Assembly: GCA_017527865.1 (NCBI GenBank)
Contig: JAFXPN010000016.1
Coordinates: forward strand, 1-60,811
DNA length: 60,811 bases
Direction: 5' to 3'
Origin: Clostridiales bacterium
Lineage (GTDB): Bacteria > Bacillota > Clostridia > Saccharofermentanales > Saccharofermentanaceae
Shown: piece by piece, positions 1-11,714 of the stretch
Layout of the letters: every line of letters starts with the position of its first letter
Position numbering within the stretch: the first letter of the stretch is position 1
Made by a program: the position numbers and the translations under genes
The notes under the pieces: generated by a model
Told to the model about the DNA's origin: nothing
Database searches by the model: none
Seen by the model: only the letters and a program-made list of their open reading frames with translations

Positions 1-2418
1 ATATGTTACAGATCCTGATCCCGTTATCGGCTGGACTGCTGCTGCAGCGCTTCCTGCGTCAGATCCATCTGCGTTGTAATAAACAGTTCCGTTATCGGAT
101 GTCAGTACTACATAATAGCTTCCGCTATTTCTCTGCGTTACGGCTCCGTCAAGCTTTATTACCTTGTTTACTGTCAGCGTTCCCGTAGGTCCCTGCTGTG
201 TATAATCATTTGTAAATGCTGCCTTTGCACCCTCAGGTAATGTTGCTGCTGCAGATGCTCTTACTGTCTTATTATCAACGTCAGATGTAGGAGATAGCAC
301 AATATCGTCATGTGCTCCGGAAACGTCTTCAACTACTGTATATTCTTTTCCAACAACAAGGTCATCAACTATAAAAGTATATGTATCACCCGAATCCGAT
401 ACTGTCCAACCTGTTCCAGGATTCTTGGGATCAAGATAAATCGTCTTTACAATCTGATCGCCGTCTTTAACATAGAAAGTAATTTCGTGAATATCATTAA
501 TTGAAACATTGTTCCCTAATACAATAGTTTTAGAGATTTCAATTGAGCCTGGTGTGGTTGTAGTCTTTTTGTTTATAAAAGCACCCAGATCAAACTGAAC
601 ACCACTCATAGGAACATTTGAACCACTATCATATACAGTCGTATTATCACCTGAAATACTGGTATAGGATACTTTATATGTATATGACCCTGAGGAATCA
701 ACAGTAACGGTCAGTTGTATATCAATTCGTCCTTGCGAATTCTCAACATTTTCAATAGTTTTTGCTTGACTCTCAGTTACCCTGAAATAAAATGGTACAC
801 TCGTAGTACCTGAGTCAGGCTTAGCAATATAATGATCTGTATCCGTAGGATCAGCAAAACTCAATTTTGGCAAAATTACATAGGAAGTTGCTTCAACAGG
901 AATAGTTTGGGAATCACCCATAGTAGTTGTGTAAGTCTCATCAGTGTACTCTTGCCATATAAAATCAAAAGCTCCATAACCAAAGGAAACTGAAGAATCT
1001 TCAGCATAGTCACCCTTATGACCATAACCCTCGGCAAATGCTTTTCTTAATGCGAAATGCATCTGACCAACGGAATCATCACTCTTGCCTGAATACAAGA
1101 AATGGAACTCAGCGCCCATATCAAATCGATTCTTAGCAACTAACCATCCAGTATTATTACCAGATGCAGTAATCCTAGTGGCATTAGGGAACAACATGAC
1201 ACCACCCATATTATTAATATTGACCGTGCCACTCTCAAGAATATTCCAGATAATAGATTGATTATAATGCTGTTGTGTAGTAACGGCATCATAATTATTG
1301 GGCGTACTAACTCCACCATTCGTTGCCGTTTCACCAGACTTAAAATTATATGTACAGGTTAAGGAGTCAGCTTGAATATCCTGTGTTCCATCACCATTAG
1401 GACCTCCCACAGGAAAACTATTAGTTATAATGAGTCTCTGTCCCTCAAGATTTAATGATTCACCTGTATACGCATCATCAGCAATATTGAATACTACATT
1501 TGTAGAATCATCTTTAAAAATCCAAACACCATCACCTCGAGTAAAATAGGGGATCATATCAGATGTGACATTAATATACACAACCTGACCGGCAAACATC
1601 GGGTCTGTTAAATTAATAAGTAGTTTTTGGCAATTTTCAAAAGTGTTATTAGTGCCATCAAGTTTTACACCTTTAAGACTATAAAAGTAATCACAATATC
1701 CATTGGGATTAAGACAGTACGAACTGCTTGAGGCAGCTCTATTAGCAAGTGTAGCAGACCAACCTATATCACCACTTTCAACATCCCCCGCCATACGATT
1801 AATCAATCTATTTACGTTTTTACTGGCATTTGCATTTACAACTTGCATTACTGGTGATTCAAAGGGCGTAGGGGCAGGGTCCATGGTACGAAGAACAAGG
1901 AATTTATTAATTTGATCTGCCTCAATATCATAATCAGTAGTAAATTCAAAATTACCTGGACCGGGGTTACGACCAGCCAAAGGCGGAGCAAAGCTATCAC
2001 CTTCTGCAAGTCCAAAAACTGACTCCGGGGCCTCAATATAAAGGGCTGATGCAGTTGAAGCACCAAAACTAACCTTCGAGCCTGCATCTAGAGAGCCCAT
2101 CAGAAAATGAGCGGTTGATGTCAAATAATCTACATCATTATTATAAGAACCATTGGTATTAATGAATGTATTACATGCCCATGTAGTCTCAGAATGAGAT
2201 GTTTGATTAAGAGTGCCACAAACAACACCGTAATCAACAGCTCCTCCCAAAATAGTTTGATAATTAATCATTGTAGAAGAATCAAACGATAATCCATCTG
2301 CATTAACTCCGGCATCCCACTTGATCTCCGGGATAATAAGCCATTGCATTATTATGGATGCAACAAGAGCTACGGAAACAAGTCCCATTTTACGTCTGGT
2401 TGATTTTCTTGTAATCAT
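1..2418 (-). CDS. Cell-surface adhesin-like protein, choice-of-anchor A region plus Cna-B-like repeats (3' end off window)
   Basis: An open frame of 806 codons starts at ATG 2418 and runs without a stop to base 1, so the C-terminus lies outside the window. The start follows a G-rich ribosome site (GGGGG). Residues 1-35 look like an export signal: a basic start (MITRKSTRRK) and a hydrophobic stretch. The region around residues 200-440 resembles choice-of-anchor A domains, ending in a motif like GNNTGWLVAKN followed by AEFHFLYSG. From about residue 620 there are two Cna-B/SpaA-like beta domains, with openings such as SIEISKTI and TLTVNKVI and a YTVVE motif of the isopeptide-forming type. By family knowledge this is an exported adhesin or pilin-like protein, usually held by a C-terminal sortase signal that would lie to the left. 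A promoter (2472-2500) sits upstream. The ligand is unknown. Confidence 0.8.
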   Translation of the reverse strand, partial: MITRKSTRRKMGLVSVALVASIIMQWLIIPEIKWDAGVNADGLSFDSSTMINYQTILGGAVDYGVVCGTLNQTSHSETTWACNTFINTNGSYNNDVDYLTSTAHFLMGSLDAGSKVSFGASTASALYIEAPESVFGLAEGDSFAPPLAGRNPGPGNFEFTTDYDIEADQINKFLVLRTMDPAPTPFESPVMQVVNANASKNVNRLINRMAGDVESGDIGWSATLANRAASSSSYCLNPNGYCDYFYSLKGVKLDGTNNTFENCQKLLINLTDPMFAGQVVYINVTSDMIPYFTRGDGVWIFKDDSTNVVFNIADDAYTGESLNLEGQRLIITNSFPVGGPNGDGTQDIQADSLTCTYNFKSGETATNGGVSTPNNYDAVTTQQHYNQSIIWNILESGTVNINNMGGVMLFPNATRITASGNNTGWLVAKNRFDMGAEFHFLYSGKSDDSVGQMHFALRKAFAEGYGHKGDYAEDSSVSFGYGAFDFIWQEYTDETYTTTMGDSQTIPVEATSYVILPKLSFADPTDTDHYIAKPDSGTTSVPFYFRVTESQAKTIENVENSQGRIDIQLTVTVDSSGSYTYKVSYTSISGDNTTVYDSGSNVPMSGVQFDLGAFINKKTTTTPGSIEISKTIVLGNNVSINDIHEITFYVKDGDQIVKTIYLDPKNPGTGWTVSDSGDTYTFIVDDLVVGKEYTVVEDVSGAHDDIVLSPTSDVDNKTVRASAAATLPEGAKAAFTNDYTQQGPTGTLTVNKVIKLDGAVTQRNSGSYYVVLTSDNGTVYYNADGSDAGSAAAAVQPITGSGSVTY

Positions 2419-2471
2419 GCAAACCCCCTATAAAAAGAAATGATTACCCTATTTTTTCTATAATTATTTTG

Positions 2472-2500
2472 ATAATAATGAGTTTCAGAACAAATTACAA
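2472..2500 (-). promoter_or_regulatory. Sigma-A type promoter of the surface protein gene
   Basis: On the minus strand a -35 box TTGTAA (2495-2500) and a -10 box TATTAT (2472-2477) are separated by exactly 17 bases. The start codon is at 2418, leaving a 5' leader of about 45 bases that carries a G-rich ribosome site. The surrounding 2419-2617 stretch is AT-rich and holds no gene. Confidence 0.65.
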
Positions 2501-2514
2501 GAGCTTTTTTAATG

Positions 2515-2528
2515 ATTTGTTAACAAAT
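2515..2528. promoter_or_regulatory. 14-bp perfect palindrome upstream of the surface protein promoter
   Basis: ATTTGTTAACAAAT reads the same on both strands and ends 14 bases upstream of the -35 box of the surface protein promoter. The place and symmetry suit a dimeric regulator site; the cognate protein is unknown. As an RNA hairpin it would have only five A/U-rich pairs and no U-tract, so a terminator is unlikely. Confidence 0.35.
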
Positions 2529-2617
2529 TTCCATATTTTCGACAAATTTTCTGTGAAGTCTTCATATTCTACTCTAAATCGAAGCACCTTGGCTGATCCA
2601 TTTGGTGAATGAGTCCG

Positions 2618-3400
2618 TCAGTGTCTTAATCCCTGCAGGACATACCCCAATATCGAGGCTGCGGAAGCGGCGTTGAGGGATTCAGCCTGTCCGTCCATGC
2701 GGATCTTTATCTTTATGTCACAGGAATCTATTGTCGAAGTCTTGAGCCCCGCTCCCTCATTGCCGATAAAGTAAGCGGCAGGAAGCGTGATGTCAGCTGT
2801 ATCAAGTTCATCTCCGTTAAGCTCTGCTGCTATCGTCCTGACATCTTTGGCACGAAGAGCTTCTATCATTTCCGATGCATCATCAAACGCGATGATCTTA
2901 ACACGCCATATCGATCCCATGGTGGAACGGATGACCTTCTCATTATATGCATCAACGGTATTTTTTGTTACAAGCACCGCATTAAAACCAAATGCATCCG
3001 CAACCCTTATCATGGTTCCGAGGTTGCCGGGATCCTGGATATCTTCAAGGCAAAGGAAGATATCTTTACCGTCTCCCCTTAATGAGATCACATTCCCTGC
3101 CTCAGGTCTTCTTATAACTAAAGCGACACCCTGCGGATTAACGGTTGAAGACACTTTCTTAAAACAGGAAGCACTTAACAACAAGCTCTCACAGTTATGT
3201 TCTTCGGCAACCTTTAAAGCCCACGAAGAATGTTCCTCGTCAGCAACCGCGGTCACTACATCGACAGAACACTTTAGAGCTTCTTCGCATGCTCGTACTC
3301 CCTCGATAAAAACGACGCCCTCGCTTCGTGCTTTTCGATAGTCATGCAGAGACGCGATATATTTAACTCTTGAATTATCCTTGCTCGTGATGATTTCCAT
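2618..3400 (-). CDS. SpoU/TrmH-family RNA 2'-O-methyltransferase
   Basis: 260 residues, the usual length for RlmB/TrmH-like enzymes that use S-adenosylmethionine to methylate a ribose 2'-OH in rRNA or tRNA. The N-terminal third is the SpoU substrate-binding domain. The C-terminal knotted catalytic domain shows the three family motifs: EDIQDPGNLGTMIRVADAFG near residue 120, a middle FIGNEGAGL, and IRMDGQAESLNAASAASI. The exact target nucleotide cannot be told from sequence. It is the last gene of the glycogen operon: its ATG comes one base after the TAA of the amylase gene and no clear ribosome site is seen, so translation is probably coupled. No intrinsic terminator is visible after its stop. 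Confidence 0.88.
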   Translation of the reverse strand: MEIITSKDNSRVKYIASLHDYRKARSEGVVFIEGVRACEEALKCSVDVVTAVADEEHSSWALKVAEEHNCESLLLSASCFKKVSSTVNPQGVALVIRRPEAGNVISLRGDGKDIFLCLEDIQDPGNLGTMIRVADAFGFNAVLVTKNTVDAYNEKVIRSTMGSIWRVKIIAFDDASEMIEALRAKDVRTIAAELNGDELDTADITLPAAYFIGNEGAGLKTSTIDSCDIKIKIRMDGQAESLNAASAASILGYVLQGLRH

Positions 3401-3401
3401 A

Positions 3402-5516
3402 TTATTGATATATCACAAACAGCGCGCTCATGGGCGCGACACCAACCTGCATCTTTGAGAAAGGAACTCCTTTGATGATATACTCCGACGACAAAGAAAC
3501 GGACGGCGTATCTATCTTTGTACAGTTCATTTCTGTTTCCGATTCATCAAGTGAGAAATAGATGCTCTTTAAGCCGCGATTAACTATCAGGACGATACGT
3601 CTTGCACCCTGTGAAGGAAGAATGAAGTTTCCGAATATGTCGCGGCTCTCGTTATCGAGATAACGCTCGAAAGCGATAACGTCTTCATTGGTAAACAAAG
3701 TGCGGTAGAAGCCTGTCTTTAACACACGGTTCTGTGTACGGAGGGCAGAAAGCTTACGGCAATACAAAAGGTGTTCCTCTCCCTCGCGAGACAGTCTGTC
3801 CCACGGATAAGTGCGGCGGTTAAACGGGTCTTTGTATCCGTCCATCAGCACCTCGTCTCCGTAATAGACACAAGGCGCGCCGATATAACCTATCTGGATC
3901 GCATAACCCAGTTTGCAAAGGTCCGCGCACTTTGATGCTTCATCGTCAGGAACACATATCTTCTGCTGTTCCTCCTTATCCCCTGTATCGGCCGGCTTGC
4001 TCATCATGGTATAGATGCGCGGAACGTCATGAGAAGACAGAAGGTTCATTATGCAATAGTAGCTTTCGGCAGGATATCTCTCACGGTACCCTTCCATGCG
4101 CGCGTTAAAGACCTTGGCAGATACCCATCCCTGAAGGAATTCGAGCATAGCCGTCCTGAACGTATAACCCATAACGGAATCGTGAGTACGTCCGAGCATG
4201 AAATCACGGTAGGATCCGTATGAGCATTTATTGCTCGCGTCTTCCCAGACCTCTCCTACGAGCATCCCCTCTCCTGCTGTGCGGGCCTTTATGGTATCAC
4301 GCATCTGTCTGATGAATGAATCCGGAAGTTCATCGGAAACATCGAGCCTTAAGCCCGAAGCTCCCCTTCCCATCCATGTATCGACAACTCCGCCCTCTCC
4401 GAAAATAAAACGGCGGTAAGACAGATCATTCTCATCGACATTCGGCAGATCGGGGAACCCCCACCACGAATCGTAAACAGTATATCCGTCTTCGTTCTTA
4501 TAGAAGTTATACCAGGACCTGTACGGGCTCTGAACGCCCTTCTCGTATGCCTTGAACGCGCCTGTCCCCTCGTACCGGTCAAACTTGTTAAAATACTTGG
4601 AATCAGCTCCCGTGTGCGAGAAAACACCGTCTAATATGAGCTTTATCCCTTTGCTGTCACATGCTTCCCTGAATTCCTGCCAAGCTTTATTCCCGCCAAG
4701 CATGGGATCGACATTTAAGTAATCGGCAGTATCGTATCTGTGTGACGATCTCGCTTCGAAGATCGGATTAAGATAAATGATGTCTATTCCCAGAGACTTG
4801 ATATAGTCGAGGTGTTCCTTTATGCCCTTAAGCGAACCGCCGAAGAAATCACAAGCAAGATATCCTGTGGAAGGCTTTCCCTTGATATCGACATCCTCGT
4901 ACCAATCCTCGTGATAGACTCTCTCTTCACGAGGAGAGGCGTTCATCATGCGATCGACGGTAAACCCGCCGTCGCGGGCAAATCTGTCGGGAAAGATCTG
5001 ATATATCATGGCGCCCTTCATGTGATCAGGCGTCTTAAAATCCTTGTCATATACGGTTATCTGCCAGGCATAGGGATATTTATCCTCATCGGCGCCGACA
5101 CGGGGAGGTTCATGATAGACCTTGCCTGAAGCATCCTCGGTATCACCTTCCATAACATAGTAACATGTTTCCGTGATCTTATCGGAGACGATATTGCCTT
5201 CTTCATCTTCAGTCTCGGTCAGCACGTCCCTGATAAACCTGAACCAATAGAAAACAAGACCAGGCTCATGCGGAAGCATAAGCCCGGTCTCGTATCTTAT
5301 CGTGTCTTTCGCAAGCTTTGGAAGCTTTACGCCGTTATCATCGATCCTGCGCATCGGTTCCTCGTGGTACGAGAAACCGTAAAGGCCATAAGTGTAGCAT
5401 AATGTTACTTCACGGCTGTCCTTATCAGCGTCAAATCTTATTGTAACCGCACTGTCCGCCGGCTGTGCGCCGAAGGGTGTCCTGTAAGAAAGATCTCGGG
5501 ACGCATGAAAGAACAT
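3402..5516 (-). CDS. GH13 alpha-amylase / neopullulanase-type glycoside hydrolase
   Basis: 704 residues. No signal peptide, so it acts in the cytoplasm on alpha-glucans, probably maltodextrins or stored glycogen. Residues 1-150 form a beta domain resembling CBM34. The GH13 barrel starts near MIYQIFPDRF. Conserved GH13 regions are visible: GVFSHTG (region I), GLRLDVSDE with the nucleophile Asp (II), GEVWEDAS with the acid/base Glu (III) and SSHDVPRI with the transition-state Asp (IV). The C-terminal 90 residues form the usual beta-sandwich. It follows glgA by three bases and is read in the same unit as the glycogen synthesis genes, suggesting a role in remodelling or recycling glycogen. Neopullulanase, cyclomaltodextrinase and amylase activities cannot be separated by eye. 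Confidence 0.9.
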   Translation of the reverse strand: MFFHASRDLSYRTPFGAQPADSAVTIRFDADKDSREVTLCYTYGLYGFSYHEEPMRRIDDNGVKLPKLAKDTIRYETGLMLPHEPGLVFYWFRFIRDVLTETEDEEGNIVSDKITETCYYVMEGDTEDASGKVYHEPPRVGADEDKYPYAWQITVYDKDFKTPDHMKGAMIYQIFPDRFARDGGFTVDRMMNASPREERVYHEDWYEDVDIKGKPSTGYLACDFFGGSLKGIKEHLDYIKSLGIDIIYLNPIFEARSSHRYDTADYLNVDPMLGGNKAWQEFREACDSKGIKLILDGVFSHTGADSKYFNKFDRYEGTGAFKAYEKGVQSPYRSWYNFYKNEDGYTVYDSWWGFPDLPNVDENDLSYRRFIFGEGGVVDTWMGRGASGLRLDVSDELPDSFIRQMRDTIKARTAGEGMLVGEVWEDASNKCSYGSYRDFMLGRTHDSVMGYTFRTAMLEFLQGWVSAKVFNARMEGYRERYPAESYYCIMNLLSSHDVPRIYTMMSKPADTGDKEEQQKICVPDDEASKCADLCKLGYAIQIGYIGAPCVYYGDEVLMDGYKDPFNRRTYPWDRLSREGEEHLLYCRKLSALRTQNRVLKTGFYRTLFTNEDVIAFERYLDNESRDIFGNFILPSQGARRIVLIVNRGLKSIYFSLDESETEMNCTKIDTPSVSLSSEYIIKGVPFSKMQVGVAPMSALFVIYQ

Positions 5517-5519
5517 TAC

Positions 5520-7166
5520 TTACTTCTTCTCTTCCTTCTTAACGTCTTTGTCCTTGGAGGCAGCTGCTTTCTTTGCTGCAGGCTTCTTGGAAGAAGACTT
5601 CTTCGCAGGAGCTGACTTGGAAGGAGCAGAGGTCTTGGCCTCAGCCTTCTTTACTTCAGGCTTCTTATCTTCATCGGCCTTCTTCTCGGCAGCAGGCTGC
5701 TCTTCTTCCAAAGGCATGCCGGTGATGAGAGAATAGAGTCCTGCATACTCGCGGGCGCTCTTCTTCCATGAATAATCTCCGCTCATTCCGGCCTTGATAA
5801 GCTTGTCCCAAACATCCTGATGATTTCTGTAAAGGTCACAGGCATACTTGGTAACGAACAGGAATTCATGAGCATTGATATTTGCAAATGAGAAGCCGTT
5901 GCCTTCACCGGTAAACTCGTTATATGGAATGACAGTATCCTTGAGTCCACCCGTCTCACGAACAACGGGAACGGTTCCGTATGCCATGGATACGAGCTGG
6001 GACAGTCCGCAGGGTTCGAACAGTGACGGCATGAGGAATATATCGGCACCCGCATAGATCGTGTGGGCAAGTCCGGAATCAAAGTCTATGCAAGCGCACA
6101 TCTTTCCGGGATTGCGGTTAGCCGTATCCACCAGAGCTCTCTCGTAGTAATTATCACCCGTACCGAGTATTACGATCTGCATTCCGTCATAGAGCATCTC
6201 GTCCAATACATACAGCAGAAGATCCAAACCTTTCTGATCGACAAGTCTGGAGATCATGGCGCAAAGAGGAGCGCCCGGGTTGACTTCAAGACCCAGCTGC
6301 TTCTGCAATGATTCCTTGCAGGCAGCCTTTCCCTTCTTGTAAGTCTTGATATCATACTTGACCGGGATCTTATCATCCTTCTTAGGATTGTATTCCATAT
6401 CGTTGATACCGTTCAGGATACCCGATACTTTATACGCATACTTCTGAAGAGTATAGTTCAAACCCTCGCCGTAATAATCGGTCATGATCTCATAAGAGTA
6501 TGTGGGAGAAACGGTAGTAACAGAATTCGAGAAAACGATACCCGCCTTCATGAAGTTGATCGCGCGGTCCTTGATGCAGAATTCCTCTTTAAGATACTCA
6601 TCGGGAAGATCGAGCATCTCTCTTACGACATCCGTAGCATGCACACCCTGATACTTAAGGTTGTGGATAGTAAAGACGGTCTGGACATTCGTGTGATAAC
6701 CGTGCTTCTTGAAATGAGCATCAAGGAGCAACGGCATCATGCCGGTCTGCCAGTCGTTGCAGTGCAGAACGTTAGGCTCGAAGTTCATGAAGTCGCCCAT
6801 GAAGTCAAGGACTGCTCTCTGATAGAAGCAATAACGCTCGATATCAAAGACATACTCGACATAGATCTGGTCGAAGTTGAAATAATACTCGTTATCTACG
6901 AAGTAGAAGATAGTCCCGTTCTTCTCAAGCTGGAACAGACCTGCATAAAGAGATCTCCATCCCATCCTAACGAGTTTCCAGCCCAGGAACTGCATCTCAT
7001 CCTGATACTTGATCTTGATCTTCTTGTACAAAGGAAGGATGACTCTTGCATCTATATTGTCTTTATTAAGCTCAACGGGAAGCGCTCCGACAACGTCTGC
7101 AAGGCCGCCGACCTTGACGAAGGGGCTTACCTCCGATGAGGCAAATAAAACTTTGATCTTTTCCAT
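5520..7166 (-). CDS. glgA: Glycogen synthase (ADP-glucose, GT5) with Lys/Ala-rich C-terminal tail
   Basis: 548 residues; the catalytic part (about 1-485) transfers glucose from ADP-glucose to the growing alpha-1,4-glucan. The N-terminal KVGGLADVVGALP is the GT5 variant of the KTGGL substrate loop, and the C-terminal Rossmann half carries LFEPCGLSQLVSMAYGTVPV with the E-x7-E type site and a following RETGGL. The last 62 residues are an added low-complexity tail with about 20 lysines plus Ala, Ser, Pro and Glu. Typical bacterial GlgA ends near residue 480, so the tail is an extension; GlgB in the same operon has a similar one. The ATG directly follows the glgD stop; an AGGAG lies about 13 bases upstream, so translational coupling is likely. 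Confidence 0.95.
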   Translation of the reverse strand: MEKIKVLFASSEVSPFVKVGGLADVVGALPVELNKDNIDARVILPLYKKIKIKYQDEMQFLGWKLVRMGWRSLYAGLFQLEKNGTIFYFVDNEYYFNFDQIYVEYVFDIERYCFYQRAVLDFMGDFMNFEPNVLHCNDWQTGMMPLLLDAHFKKHGYHTNVQTVFTIHNLKYQGVHATDVVREMLDLPDEYLKEEFCIKDRAINFMKAGIVFSNSVTTVSPTYSYEIMTDYYGEGLNYTLQKYAYKVSGILNGINDMEYNPKKDDKIPVKYDIKTYKKGKAACKESLQKQLGLEVNPGAPLCAMISRLVDQKGLDLLLYVLDEMLYDGMQIVILGTGDNYYERALVDTANRNPGKMCACIDFDSGLAHTIYAGADIFLMPSLFEPCGLSQLVSMAYGTVPVVRETGGLKDTVIPYNEFTGEGNGFSFANINAHEFLFVTKYACDLYRNHQDVWDKLIKAGMSGDYSWKKSAREYAGLYSLITGMPLEEEQPAAEKKADEDKKPEVKKAEAKTSAPSKSAPAKKSSSKKPAAKKAAASKDKDVKKEEKK

Positions 7167-7168
7167 AA

Positions 7169-8278
7169 TCAGATACCTGCTCCTTTCCCGATGACTACAG
7201 GGTAATCAGGGTGACCGACAAGTCTTACGCCCGGCCTTACGAATGAATTCTTATCAAGGATTACATTCTCAAGGTGGCAGTTCTCGGAGATGTGAACGTC
7301 CTGCATTACCACGCAGTTCTTGACCGTGGTGTTCTTTGAAACTGTAGCGCTTCTGAAGATTATCGAATGATCGATGTTACCGTAGATACGGCAGCCGTCG
7401 GAGATGATCGAAGTCTTGACCTCAGCATTGTCAAAGTAAAGAGTGGGAGCTTCATCCTTAACCTTCGTGTAGATAGGCTTGCCGCTCCAGAAAAGGTCTT
7501 CCCTTGTCTCGTCCTTGAGCAGTGACATGGAGGCATTAAAGTAAGTCTGCACATTGTTGATCCTCAGCGCAGTGCCTGCATACTCATAAGCAAAGACCTT
7601 GATCTCATCGAACATCTTAACCATCGAGTGAAGTCCGAAGTGTGTGGCGCCATGGCTCATCTGTCTGGAGATGATATCTATGAGCATATCTCTTCTCAGA
7701 CAGATAATTCCGAGAGACGTCTTATTGGAAGTAGCCTTCTGAGGATTATAGAGCATATCCTTTACGAAGCCCTTCTCATCTGTCTCGAGGATATAGCAGG
7801 GATGTCCATACTTCAGGGCATCGCGGTTATACATAACGGTAAGATCCGCTCCGCTCTCCTCGTGCGCCTTGATCATATCGTCGAATGTGCAGTTCAGTAT
7901 GATATTGGAATTTGCAACAACCGCATATGTCGATCTTGAATGACTCAGGAAATCGATAACGCCTGCAAGTTCTTCATCACCTGTGATATTAGAAGCTTCT
8001 GAATTGACATAAGGCGGCAGGATGTGCAGTCCGTCATTCTTACGGTCCAAAGACCAAGGTGAACCTGTGCCCAGGTGATCCATCAGAGACTTATACTTAT
8101 TGTAGGTCAGGATGCCGACATTCTTGATCCCGGAATTGACCATATCAGAGAGCATGAAGTCGATGATCCTGTATCTTCCTCCGAACGGCACCGCCGATAA
8201 AGCACGGGGACCGGAAAGCTCACCCAATGCGATCTTCTTATTGTCGGCCAGTATGAGGCCCATAACATCATTAAACAT
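7169..8278 (-). CDS. glgD: GlgD, non-catalytic ADP-glucose pyrophosphorylase-like subunit
   Basis: 369 residues with the nucleotidyltransferase fold followed by a left-handed beta-helix domain, as in GlgC. The N-terminal glycine-rich nucleotide loop of GlgC is replaced (LILADNKKIALGELSGPRAL) and the GDH motif carrying the catalytic Asp is replaced by ANSNIIL. The phosphosugar-site part PFGGRYRIIDF is kept. This is the known pattern of Firmicute GlgD, which forms a complex with GlgC and raises its activity while being inactive itself. A strong ribosome site (AGGAGG) precedes the ATG and the gene lies between glgC and glgA. Confidence 0.93.
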   Translation of the reverse strand: MFNDVMGLILADNKKIALGELSGPRALSAVPFGGRYRIIDFMLSDMVNSGIKNVGILTYNKYKSLMDHLGTGSPWSLDRKNDGLHILPPYVNSEASNITGDEELAGVIDFLSHSRSTYAVVANSNIILNCTFDDMIKAHEESGADLTVMYNRDALKYGHPCYILETDEKGFVKDMLYNPQKATSNKTSLGIICLRRDMLIDIISRQMSHGATHFGLHSMVKMFDEIKVFAYEYAGTALRINNVQTYFNASMSLLKDETREDLFWSGKPIYTKVKDEAPTLYFDNAEVKTSIISDGCRIYGNIDHSIIFRSATVSKNTTVKNCVVMQDVHISENCHLENVILDKNSFVRPGVRLVGHPDYPVVIGKGAGI

Positions 8279-8303
8279 TTATCTTTCCTCCTTCTGACCT
8301 TTC

Positions 8304-9552
8304 TTATACTCTGAATTTCTCTTCGATCACGGAAGCATCGCCCGCATCGATATCCGAATCTATCATGCTGTTGCCCGGGATGACTGCGCCGTCCTTGATC
8401 TTGAGACCGCGCTCGAATACGCAGATACCTTCAGAGCAGATCTTATGATTCGTATAAGGACCTTCACCTTCAACCTTGGGTCCAGCCTTAACATCCTTAC
8501 CGATCACGGTTCCGAAGTCGACGATGCAGCGCTCGATCTTCGCGCCTTCCTTGACGACTACACCGGGAAGAAGGACACAGTCTTTAACAACTGCTCCCTT
8601 CTCTACGATAACGGACTCGGAAAGGACAGAGTGATTGACTTCACCGAAGATACGGCATCCGTCTGTAAGAGCGGAATTGGTAACCTTGCCTGACTCACCG
8701 ATGAACTGTGAAGGCTTGACGGGATTCCTCGAATAGATCCTCCAGGAACGGTCAACAAGGTTAATGTCTTCAGGCTTATCGAGGATATCCATATTGGTCT
8801 CCCACAAAGAAGAGATCGTACCTACATCCTTCCAGTAACCTGAGAATCTGTAAGCGAACAGTTTCTTGCCGCCCTCAAGGAGCATAGGAATGATATTTTT
8901 TCCGAAGTCATTATTCGAATTGGGATCTGCTTCATCCTTTATCAATGCCTCGCGGAGGACTTTCCATGTAAAGCAGTAAACACCCATCGATGCGAGATTG
9001 CTCTTGGGCTTAGCGGGCTTCTCCTCAAACTCCACGATCTGGTCTTCACCTTCAGTGTTGAGGATACCGAATCTGGGAGCCTCCTCCCACGGTACCTCGT
9101 ATACTGCTACAGTTGCATCGGATCCTCTCTCGATATGGCTTCTGAGCATTGCAGCATAGTCCATCTTGTAGATGTGGTCACCTGAAAGGATTACAACATA
9201 TTCAGGATCAAAGTCGTCAAGGAAATCCATGTTCTGGTAGATAGCATTAGCAGTTCCTTTATACCAGTCGGACTTACCCGATCTCTGATACGGAGGAAGG
9301 ATATAGGCGCCGGCATTGTTACGGTCGAGATCCCAGGGATGACCGTTTCCGACATAGGTGTTAAGCGCAAGCGGCTGATACTGGGAAAGAACACCAACAC
9401 GCTCGATCCCGGAATTAACACAGTTCGACAAAGGGAAATCTATGATCCTGTAACGGCTTCCGAACGGAACCGCAGGCTTCGCGACTGTCTTCGTGAGAAC
9501 ACCCAGTCTTGCTCCCTGGCCTCCTGCAAGTATCATTGCAACTACATCAGTC

Positions 9553-9560
<8 letters not shown>
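8304..9560 (-). CDS. glgC: Glucose-1-phosphate adenylyltransferase, catalytic subunit
   Basis: 418 residues. Makes ADP-glucose and pyrophosphate from ATP and glucose-1-phosphate, the committed step of bacterial glycogen synthesis. The N-terminus has the intact nucleotide loop [11 protein letters not shown] and the [17 protein letters not shown] stretch; the catalytic Asp lies in [10 protein letters not shown] and the sugar-binding region is VEFEEKP. The C-terminal third is a hexapeptide beta-helix. A GGAGG ribosome site lies inside the end of glgB, whose coding sequence overlaps the glgC start by eight bases. It probably works as a hetero-oligomer with GlgD. Confidence 0.96.
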
Positions 9561-11643
<2,083 letters not shown>

Positions 11644-11674
11644 GAAACGTGCCTCCTCTTTTTTACTACCTTGC

Positions 11675-11704
11675 ATTATATAATAAAGAATTATTAATTA
11701 CCAA
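11675..11704 (-). promoter_or_regulatory. Promoter of the glgB-glgC-glgD-glgA operon
   Basis: On the minus strand a -35 box TTGGTA (11699-11704) and a perfect -10 box TATAAT (11675-11680) are 18 bases apart. Transcription would start near 11668, giving a leader of about 25 bases that contains the glgB ribosome site. Confidence 0.6.
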
Positions 11705-11714
11705 CCAAAAACAC

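Noticed and set aside
2787..3341. 184-codon plus-strand frame opposite the SpoU methyltransferase
   Set aside because: Antisense shadow of a clear gene; no ribosome site and low-complexity composition. Same reasoning applies to the 299-codon frame opposite the nfnB-like gene and the 226-codon frame opposite the epimerase.
5548..5736. Plus-strand ORF opposite the GlgA tail
   Set aside because: Its Ala/Phe/Glu-rich product is merely the reverse reading of the Lys/Ala repeat.
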